Source: Haematobia irritans | Taxonomy: Eukaryota > Arthropoda > Insecta > Diptera > Muscidae | Length of the DNA: 64,000 nucleotides | Direction: 5' to 3' | Assembly (NCBI RefSeq): GCF_050003625.1 | Contig: NC_134400.1 | Span: forward strand, 52,518,066 to 52,582,065 | Shown: piece after piece, positions 55,694 to 64,000 of the stretch | How the letters are laid out: every line of letters begins with the position of its first letter | How positions within the stretch are numbered: the stretch's first letter is position 1 | Notes under the pieces: model-generated | What the model was told of the DNA's origin: nothing | What the model saw: the letters and a program-made list of their open reading frames with translations, nothing else | The model's database searches: none | Made by a program: the position numbers and the translations under genes

Positions 55694-56635
55694 ATGGAAA
55701 AATTAGAAATGCGTGCTGTCATTAAATATTTACATTAAAAAAGTTTATCGGAACAAGAAATTCATAATGATATGGTGAATGTTTTAGGTGAAAGTGCTCC
55801 TTCATATGCAACAGTAAAAAATTGGGTTGCTGAATTTAAACGAGGTCGTACAAGCATTGAAGATGAACCACGTAGTGGATGTCTAAAAACAGCAACAACA
55901 ACAGAAATTCTAGACAAAGTGGTATTAAATGATCGACGAATAAAAGTGCGTGAAATTGCTAATATCATGGGCATCTCAAATGATCGAGTCCATTTAATTT
56001 TGCATGAAGAATTGCAGATGAAAAAGCTTTCTGCAAGATGGATGCCGCATTTGTTAACAGTCGATCAAAAACGCATAAGAATGAACATTTCTCAAGCTTG
56101 TTTGGATCGTTTTAAGCGAAATGAAATAGATTTTAAACGTCGTTTCATAACTGTTGATGAGACATGGATCCACCACTATACTCCAGAGACAAAAGAACAA
56201 TCCAAACAATGGAATGCAGCTGGAGGAAGTGCCCCAAAGAAGGCAAAAACAATTCAATCGGCTGGTAAGGTTATGGCGACGGGTTTTTGGGACTTCAAAG
56301 GTATTTTATTGATTGACTATCTGCAAAAACGTAAAACAATAAATTCAGAATACTATTGCAAACTTTTGGATCAATTAAATGTACAAATTCGAGAAAAACG
56401 TCCTGGCTTACAACACAAAAAAATAATTTTTCATCAAGACAACGCACCAGCGCACAACGAATTAAAGTAGGAGTTGCTTGACCACCCACCTTATTCTCCT
56501 TATTTAGCTGCAATTACAGTTGTAAACCACTATTTTGAAAACCTTGAGGAAAATTATTTTTCAAGGGAGAGAATTGCTAGAAAAGCGTTGGACTAAGTAT
56601 ATTGAAGTTTCAGAAGATTATATTATATTATTATA
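55694..56635 (+). pseudogene. Mariner transposase, dead copy
   Basis: Frame opens MEKLEMRAVIKYLH at 55694, hits a stop, and continues through NWVAEFKRGRTSIEDEPRSG, the WMPHLLT form of the mariner WVPHEL motif, ITVDETWIHHYTPETKEQS (first catalytic D) and IIFHQDNAPAH (second catalytic D). After a TAG at 56468 the expected YSPDLAPSD region reads PYSPYLAA and then jumps by deletion to a C-terminal scrap (VNHYFENLEENYF, KRWTKYIEVSEDY). The third catalytic D is therefore lost. No terminal inverted repeats: the left side begins directly at the B element end. DD34D mariner family; subfamily not assigned. Confidence 0.85.
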
Positions 56636-56636
56636 T

Positions 56637-56832
56637 CGTAGTCACCAGTAGACAATTATCGTTATAAGTTACATTTATATAGCATAGTTTGCAGCGCCCA
56701 CGAGCCCATGCAAACATAACATTATTTAACAGAAACGTACATTTGTTGGCCACGTGGAGCAGTGGTTAGCATGTCTGCCTTGCACGCAAAGGGTCGTGGG
56801 CTCAAACCCTGCTCCGACCGAACACCAATTTT
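56637..56832 (-). mobile_element. Family C core fragment
   Basis: CACCAGTAGACAATTATCGT, CGCCCACGAGCCCATGC, then the T1 module on the plus strand: TGGAGCAGTGG at 56755 and box B-like GGCTCAAACCC at 56799 (44 nt), ending CGACCGAACACCAATTTTT. Cut by the A copy on its right. Confidence 0.75.
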
Positions 56833-58782
56833 TATACCAGCCACCATAGGATGGGGGTATATTATCTTTGTCATTCCGTTTGTAACACATCGAAATATTG
56901 CTCTAAGACCCCATAAAATATATATATTCTGGGTCGTGGTGAAATTCTGAGTCGATCTAAGCATGTCTGTCCGTCCGTCTGTCCGTCCCTCCGTCTGTTG
57001 AAATCACGGTAACTTCCGAACCAAACAAGCTATCGACTTGAAACTTGGCCCAAGTAGTTGTTATTGATGTAGGTTGGATGGTATTGCAAATGGGCCATAT
57101 CGGTCCACTTTTACGTATAGCCCCAAATAAAGGGACCCTCAGATTTGGCTTGTGGAGCCTCTAACAGAAGCATATTTCATCCGATCCGGCTGAAATTTGG
57201 TACATGGTGTTAGGTTAGGTTAAAGTGGCAGCCCGATTAAATTTCAGGCTCACTTAGACTATTCAGTCCATTGTGATACCACATTTAACTAAAAGTACCT
57301 ATTACATATGGGCACTTCTAGTCTTAACCACTGAACCTTCTCTATTATTTTCTTTAGTGGAACCAACCAGATTGCTCCAAAAACATTAACAAACTGCTTA
57401 AGTTAACATTTTCCAGGTCAGCCAGTAATCTAAAGCAATATGCTCCTAAAATTCGCTTACGCCTTACACAAAAACAGGACACTCACACAAGAGGTGTTTA
57501 ATTGATTCCTTTTCCTCCACATCATGACAGCTTATACAATAGTCATTATACTTCGCACCTATAGTTTTTGCAAATTCACCTATCAGGCAGCGACCAGTTA
57601 TAGCAGATATCAGGAGTGCTATCTGACGCCTTGAGAACACTAGCATATCTAGTGTGCCGTTTAAGTTTAAATGGGGCCATATTTGCTTGGTGTCGTTACA
57701 ACCCTTGCAATTCTCCCATCGAATATTGGCCATCATAACAGCCTTCTCACGGAGAAAGAGCTTACAGGTGGCCAGAGGCATACCAACAGATTCTAGTTCC
57801 CCTGGAATATGTAAGGTAGTTCCTAGCCTTGCTAACACATATAGCCCCCATATAAACCGATCACCAGATTTGGCTTGCGGAGCCTCAAAGAGAAGCAAAT
57901 TTCATCACATCCGGCTGAAATTTGGTACATGGTGTTGGTATATGGTCTCTAAAAATCATGCAAAAATTGGTCCACATCGATCCATAATTATATATAGCCC
58001 CCATATAAACCGATCCCCAGATTTGGCTTGCGGAGTCTCAAAGAGAAGCAAATTTCAACCGATCCGGCTGAAATTTGGTACATAAAGTTGGTATATGGTA
58101 TCTAACAACCGTGCAAAAATTGGTCCACATCGGTCCATAATTATATATAGGCCCCATATAAACCGATCCCCAAATTTGGCTGGCGGAGCCTCAAAGAGAA
58201 GCAAATTTCATCCGATCCGCCCGAAATTTGGTACATAATGTTGGTATATGGTCTCTAACAACCATGCAAACATTACTCCACATCGGTCCATAATTAAATA
58301 TAGCCCCCATATAAAACTTTCTCCAGATTTGACCTCCGGAGCCTCTTGGAGGAGCAAAATTCATCCGATCCGGTTCAAATTTGGAACTTGGTGTTAGAAT
58401 ATGGCCGCTTACAACCATACCAAAATTGGTCCATATCGGTCTATAGTTATATATAGCCGATCTCCGATCACACAAAAATTGGTCCATATCGGTTCATAAT
58501 CATGGTTGCCACTCGAGCCAAAAATAATCTACCAAAATTTTATTTCTATAGAAAATTTTGTCAAAATTTTATTTCTATAGAAAATGTTGTCAAAATTTTA
58601 TTTCTATACAAAATTTTGTCAAAATTTTATTTCTATAGAAAATTTTGTTAAAATGTTTGTCAAAATGTTATTTCTATAGAAAATGTTGTTAAATTTTATT
58701 TCTACAGAATAGTTTGTTAAAATTTTATTGCTGTAGAAAATTTTGTCAAAATTTTCTTTCTATAGAAAATTTTGTGCAATTT
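56833..58782 (-). repeat. Family A repeat with nested LINE 3' end and minisatellite
   Basis: Starts ATACCAGCCACCATAGG (the 3' hairpin in reverse), ATATATTCTGGGTCGTGG, GTCCGTCCGTC tract, GTCCACTTTTACGTATAGCC, then 153-bp units broken by a LINE fragment (57210-57838), four more units (57840-58490) and a 29-bp minisatellite (58530-58780) introduced by GGTTGCCACTCGAGCC. The 5' ACAAGTA end is replaced by a B element. Confidence 0.85.
57210..57838 (-). pseudogene. LINE 3' end: C-terminal zinc-knuckle region and tail
   Basis: Minus-strand translation from 57838: SVGMPLATCKLFLREKAVMM, a QIWPHLNLNGTLDMLVFSRR segment, LLISAITGRCLIGEFAKTIG, then CISCHDVEEKESIKHLLCEC, the Cys-His knuckle found at the end of ORF2 in several dipteran LINE clades. 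One frameshift after CECPVFV; the end (VNLSSLLMFLEQSGWF) follows in another frame. The 3' UTR finishes with CACTTTAACCTAACCTAA. The 5' truncation is typical of target-primed retrotransposition. Sits within a 153-bp array of an A element with loss of part of one unit. Confidence 0.8.
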
Positions 58783-58783
58783 T

Positions 58784-58924
58784 TATACCCTTCACCACTA
58801 CTGTGGTACAGGGTATAATAAGTTTGTGCATTTGTATGTAACGCCAAGAAGGAGTAATCATAGACCAACCTTTTAGTATACGGATCGGCTTAGAATTAAA
58901 TTCTGAGTCGATTTAGCGATGTCC

Positions 58925-59014
<90 letters not shown>

Positions 59015-59815
59015 CTGTCTGTCTGTTGATGTATTTTTGTGTGCAAAGTACAGCTCGCAGTTTTAGTCCGATTGTCCTAAAATTTAGTAAAGGGTCCTGT
59101 TTCAGCTCAAAGGCGATCCCTATTGATTTTGGAAAAAATCGGTTCAGATTTAGATATAGCTGCCATATATATTTTTCACCGATCTGGTCATAATTGGCGT
59201 GTATATCAACCGATCTTCCTCAAATTTCGTACATCCGAATATTTTATGGGTCTCGAAAAACTTGCAAAGTATCAGCCAAATCGGTTCAGATTTAGATATA
59301 TCTCCCATATATAGCTTTCGCCCGATTTACACTCATTTGCCCACAGAGGCCTATTTTTAACTCCGATTTAGTTGAAATTGTGCACAGGGAGTAGAATTAG
59401 CATTGTAACTGTGCGGGCTAAATTTGGTTGAAATCGGTTCAGATTTGGATATATCTCCAATATATAGCTTTCGCCCGATTTACACTCATTTGCCCACAGA
59501 GGCCTATTTTTAACTCCGATTTAGTTGAAATTTTGCACAGAGAGTAGAATTAGCATTGTTGCTATGCGTGCCAAATTTGGTTGAAATCGGTTCAGATTTA
59601 GATATAGCTCCCATATATATGTTTTTCTGATTTCGACAAAAATGGTCAAAATACCAACAATTTCCTGGTAAACTCGCCACTGCTTAGTCGAAAAGTTGTA
59701 AAAATGACTCTAATTTTTCTAAACTTCTAATACATATATATCGAGCGATAAATCATAAATAAACTTTTGCAAAGTTTCCTTAAAATTGCTTCAGATTTAA
59801 ATGTTTCCCATATTT
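58784..59815 (-). repeat. Family B repeat with long GTCT microsatellite
   Basis: Hairpin TATACCCTTCACCACTACTG / GGTACAGGGTATAATAAG, ACGCCAAGAAGGAGTAATCA, GCGATGTCCGTCTGTCTG, then a (GTCT)n tract of about 100 bp (58926-59027), tandem units and CATATATATCGAGCGATAAA, but the terminal hairpin is missing because another B copy begins at 59816. Confidence 0.85.
58921..59029. repeat. (GTCT)n microsatellite
   Basis: About 25 GTCT repeats with a few GTCC interruptions, located at the GTCY position of the B core. The neighbouring B copy has only about ten units (59954-59992), so length varies strongly between close copies. Confidence 0.9.
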
Positions 59816-60445
59816 TTATACCCTTCACCACTACTGTGGTACAGGGTATAATAAGTTTGTGCATTTGTATGTAACGCCAAGAAGGAGTAATCATAGACCA
59901 ACTTTTAGTATACGGATCGGCTTAGAATTAAATTCTGAGTCGATTTAGCGATGTCCGTCTGTCTGTCTGTCCGTCTGTCTGTCTGTCTGTTGATGTATTT
60001 TTGTGTGCAAAGTACAGCTCGCAGTTTTAGTCCTAAAATGTGGTATAGGGTCCTGTTTCGGCTCAAAGACGATCCCTATTGATTTTGGAAAAAAACGGTT
60101 CAGATTTAGATATAGCTGCCATATATATTTTTCACCGATCTGGTCATAATTGGCGTGTATATCAACCGATCTTCCTCAAATTCCGTACATCCGAATATTT
60201 TATGAGTCTCGAAAAACTTGCAAAATATCAGCAAAATCGGTTCAGATTTAGATATAGCTCCAATATATAGCTTTCGCCCGATTTACACTCATTTGCCCAC
60301 AGAGGCCAATTTTTTGCCCCGATTTAGTTGAAATTTTGCATAGGGAGTAGAATTAGCGTTGTAACTATGCGTGCCAAATTTGCTTGAAATCGGTTCAGAT
60401 TTGGATATATCTCCCATATAAAGCTTTCGCCCGATTTACACTCAT
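59816..60445 (-). repeat. Family B repeat nested in another B, cut by C
   Basis: Starts with the same hairpin at 59816 inside the CCCATATTTTT stretch of the previous B copy, and is nearly the same in sequence as it up to 60445 (CGATTTACACTCATA), where a family C element begins. The remainder presumably lies right of the window. Confidence 0.8.
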
Positions 60446-60446
60446 A

Positions 60447-63400
60447 CACTGTTAGAAAAATATGTTTTTCATATGTTCCGATATAAACAAAATGTGTTTC
60501 GGGCACAATTTTTAAACACAATATATTTAAGTGCAAACATGTAATGTTCCTAAACTAACACTAAATGTTTGGGACACATATGTTGATATGTTAGAATATA
60601 TTATGTTTGGGGCATGAATGTTTCGTAAAAATAATATGTGTGAATGTAAACATATATAAATTTACAAATTTCGAGTAAACATATATATGTTTTGATATAT
60701 TATTCAGAGAGCGACAGAGAGAGAGAGAGTATAGAGAAAGAAATAGAGATGGAAATCGGGAGGGTTGACGAAAGATATCAACATAACACAGCGAGAGAAT
60801 GAAAAGAGAGCAATTTCTGTGAAACTGCTTGTATGTTGTTTCGGAAAACTGTTTTATAATAAGGCCAAAAATTTGATATGCTTAAGTCTAAATATTATTT
60901 AATTTGAATACTCATGTAAAGAGAATAGACATTCGGAAGCGGGCATTAAGTTCGAGTTTTGCAGCTAAAACAATCGAAAAAGTTTATTTTCTTGAAAATG
61001 AATTATTAATGTAAAGTAAAAGGCAAAACAGGGTCATTTAAGAACGATAATGCCAACTTAATACCGCCCTTAAGGGTAAAAGTGAAATTAAGTACAAACA
61101 AGTATATACGGCCGTAAGTTCGGCCAGGCCGAATCTTATGTACCCTCCACCATGGATTGCGTAGAAACTTCTACGAAAGACTGTCATCCACAATCGAATT
61201 ACTTGGGTTGCGATAACACTTGCCGATGGCAAGGTATCGTAAAACTTTTTAACACTGTCTTCTAAATTGTAAGTTAGCCCATATGGGGTATATATTAAAC
61301 AAAAAAAGGCCGATTAAATACGTATATAATCTAGTTTGACAAAATTTTCTATAGAAATAAAATTTTGACAAAATTTTCTATAGAAATGAAACCTTGACAA
61401 AATTTTCTATAGAAATAAAATTTTGACAAAATTTTCTATAGAAATAAAAATTTGACAAAATTTTCTATAGAAATAAAAACTTGACAAAATTTTCTATAGA
61501 AATAAAATGTTGACAAAATTTTCTATGGAAGTAAAATGTTGACAAAATTTTCTATAGCAATACAATTTTGACAAAAATTTCTATAGAAATAAAATGTTGA
61601 CAAAATATTGTATAGAAATAAAATTTTGACAAAATTTTGTATAGAAATAAAATGTTGACAAAATTTTCTACAGAAATAAATTTTTTACAAAATTTTCTAT
61701 AGAAATAAAATTTTGACAAACATTTCTATAGAAATAAACTTTTGACAAAACTTTCTATAGAAATGAAATTTTAACAAAACTTTCTATAGTAATAAAATTT
61801 GACAAAATTTTCTATGGAAATAAAGTTTAGGTAGATTACAAAATTTTCTATAGAAATAAAATTTTGACAAAATTTTCTATGGAAATAAAATTTTGACAAA
61901 CATTTGTATAGAAATAAACTTTTGACAAAACTTTCTATAGAAATGAAATTTTGACAAAACTTTCTATAGTAATAAAATTTGACAAAATTTTCTATGGAAA
62001 TAAAGTTTTGGTAGATTATTTTTGGCGATATGGACCAAATTTTGTGTAATAAGTCATGTATATATAACTACAGACCGATATGGACCAATTTTTACATGGC
62101 TGTTAGAGGCCATATATTGACAAAATGTACCAAATTTCAACCGTATCGGATGACTTTTGCTCCTCCAAGAGGTTCCGGACGTCAAATCTGGGGACGGTTT
62201 ATATGGGAACTATATATAATTATGGACCGATATGGACCAATTTTTGCATGGTTGTTAGAGACCATATACTAACACCATGTACCAAATTTCAACTGGATCG
62301 GATGAATTTTGCTCTTCCAAGAGGCTCCGGAGTTCAAATCTGGGGATCGGTTTATATGGTGGCTATATATAATTATGGACCGATATGGACCAATTTTTGT
62401 ATGGTTATGAGAGGCCGTAAACTAACATCGGGTACCAAATTTCAACCGGATCGGATGAATTTTGCCCCTCCAAGAGGCTCCGGAGGTCAAATCTGGGGAT
62501 CGGTTTATATGGGGGCTATATATAATTATGGACCGATATGGACCAATTTTTGCATGGTTGTTAAAAACAGTATACTAAGACCACGTACTAAATTTCAACC
62601 GGATCGGATGAATTTTGCTCCTCCAAGAGGCTCCGGTGGTTAAATCTGGGGATCGGTTTATATGGGAGCTATATATAATTATGGACCGATATGAACCAAT
62701 TTTTGCATGGTTGTTAGAGGCCGTATACTAACATCAGGTACCAAATTTCAACCGGATCGGATGAATTTTGCCCCTCCAAAAGTCTCCGGAGGTCAAATCT
62801 GGGGATCGGTTTATATGGGGGCTATATATAATTATGGACCGATATGGACCAATTTTTGCATGGTTGTTAGAGACCACATACTAACATCAGGTACCAAATA
62901 TCAATCGGATCGGATGAATTTTGCCCCTCCAAGAGGCTCCGGAGGTCAAATCTGGGGATCGGTTTATATGGGGGCTATATATAATTATGGACCGATATGG
63001 ACCAATTTTTGCATGGTTGTTAGAGACCGTATACTAAGACCACGTACCAAATTTCAACCGGATCGGATGAATTTTGCTGCTCCGGGAGGCTCCCCAAGCC
63101 AAATTTGGGGATCGGTTTATATGGGGGCTATACGTAAACGTGGTCCGATATGGCCCATTTTCAATACCATCCGACCTACATCAATAATAACTACTTGTGC
63201 CAAGTTTCAAGTCGATAGCTTGTTTCGTTCGGAAGTTAGCGTGATTTCCACAGACGGACGGACAGCCGGACAGACGGACAGACGGACAGACGGACGGACG
63301 GACGGACATGCTTAGATCGACTCAGAATTTCACCACGACCCAGAATATATATACTTTATGGGGTCTTAGAGCAATATTTCGATGTGTTACAAACGGAATG

Positions 63401-64000
63401 ACAAAGTTAATATACCCCCATCCTATGGTGGAGGGTATAAAAACGATAAGTTTTAAATGCATTTCAAATTGTGTTAAATGATAGTAAAAACTGTTCACGC
63501 CTAACTAAATTTATGTGTATATTATAAAATTATTTATGTATGTTTATACTCCACTCCACGTTCTTCCTTTGTTAGAGTTTTAAAATTCCTTCCAAAATTT
63601 CAAGCTTTTATACCAAAAACAGTTTTTGTTACAAAATTGTTATTTTTGCAATAAAAAAATAATATTTTATCCAAAAGCTCAGTCCATTTCGTTTATATCA
63701 AGCACAGTTCTTTTCTGACTGTAAATCTTTAATAACACACATTTCGAAGTTTCATTGTAAAAATTTAATTTAATAATATAAAAATATAAATACAAAAATT
63801 AAAAAAATTGGTGTTCGATCGGAGTAGGGATTGAACCCAGGACCCTTCGCATGCAAGGCGGACATGTTAACCACTGCTCCACGTGGCCAACAAATATATG
63901 TTTCTGTTGAATAATGTTTTGTTTGTATCGGCTCTTGGCGCTGCAAACTATGCTATATAAATGTAACTTATAACGATAATTGTCTATTGGTAACTATAAC
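60447..64000 (+). mobile_element. Family C element split by a complete A element, runs off the window
   Basis: Left end CACTGTTAGAAAAATATG at 60447 inserted in CACTCATA of the B unit. Subterminal TTAGAATATATTATGTTTGG motifs, a GAGAGAGA tract near 60715, a deletion near 60935, then A (61098-63442) in GAAATTAAGTAC / AAAACGATAAG. C resumes with CTGTTCACGCCTAACTAAAT, and the inverted T1 tRNA-like module (63825-63895) precedes the window end. T2 and the right terminus are outside. Confidence 0.85.
61098..63442 (+). repeat. Family A element, complete, twin of 51637-53930
   Basis: ACAAGTATATACGGCCGTAA, TTCGGCCAGGCCGAA, 29-bp minisatellite with about 24 units (61330-62010), seven 153-bp units (ATGAATTTTGC at 62455, 62608, 62761, 62914: 153-bp steps), terminal module with GTAAACGTGGTCCGATATGG, (GGACAGAC)n tract, ATATATACTTTATGGGGTC and CCTATGGTGGAGGGTATAAAA. 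The flanks AAGTAC|A..A|AACGATAAG match an uninterrupted C sequence at 33000-33030 read in reverse, so the insertion point is defined to within an A-run. Confidence 0.9.

Noticed and set aside
1..64000. rRNA genes, endogenous viral sequences or bacterial-type operons
   Set aside because: None of the conserved rRNA segments, viral polymerase or capsid-like frames, or closely packed same-strand genes was seen.

Overview
The window looks like non-coding, repeat-choked nuclear DNA of a higher fly (Brachycera, probably a calyptrate/muscid). It is AT-rich, has no operons and no intact conserved host gene that I can recognise. It carries Tc1/mariner-type transposases, dipteran-style non-LTR retrotransposon debris, TTAA-flanked piggyBac-type MITEs, and several families of hairpin-ended repeats with (GTCY)n microsatellites of the mini-me/DINE-1-like kind known from Diptera. 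The species is not determinable by eye.

Family names used here are mine. Family A: 5' ACAAGTATATACGGCCG plus a GC hairpin, an internal 153-bp tandem array, a (GGAC)n tract, and a 3' hairpin ending GGGTATAAAA. Families B and H have the same architecture with different sequence; B also has a 153-bp period. Family C: about 2-2.8 kb, imperfect CAC-type inverted ends next to TA/TG, a core with two divergent tRNA-like modules. D, E, F, G, I: MITE-like elements with CACTGAAAAA, CACCCAGAAAAAAGTG or CCAGCAAAAAA type ends. J: an element with perfect 15-bp inverted repeats holding a remnant with two canonical introns. K: a repeat present in two inverted copies. M: outer element with TAGAGCTCGAC ends.

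Layout. 1-5.3 kb: AT-rich start, A copy, B copy inserted in a C copy. 5.5-8.3 kb: C with nested D. 8.3-13.4 kb: low-content DNA with exon-like duplicated units, a LINE 3' end and an H element. 13.4-16.3 kb: D, C (with a piggyBac MITE) and MITEs. 16.3-17.9 kb: a possible first exon with TATA box, and a LINE reverse-transcriptase scrap. 17.9-26.6 kb: B (with truncated DD37E transposon), A copies, a tRNA-like sequence. 26.6-36.5 kb: K, J with nested C, a 1-kb 29-bp minisatellite containing a 40-bp hairpin, C, F. 37.3-43.3 kb: A, a Tc1 element with a nested DD37E element, A, and a LINE ORF2 start. 43.3-48.1 kb: M containing F containing A. 48.1-64 kb: B, E, C with A inside, B, a dead mariner, A with a LINE 3' end, two B copies, and C with A inside.

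There is no pathway to describe: the elements interact as a nest. The clearest chronologies are B > B > C > A (58.8-64 kb), M > F > A (44.6-48.0 kb) and Tc1 > DD37E (38.7-41.7 kb). All transposase genes seen carry at least one disabling lesion. Best candidates for something undescribed are the C elements with divergent pol III-like modules, the J remnant, the 153-bp A/B architecture, and the 40-bp hairpin.
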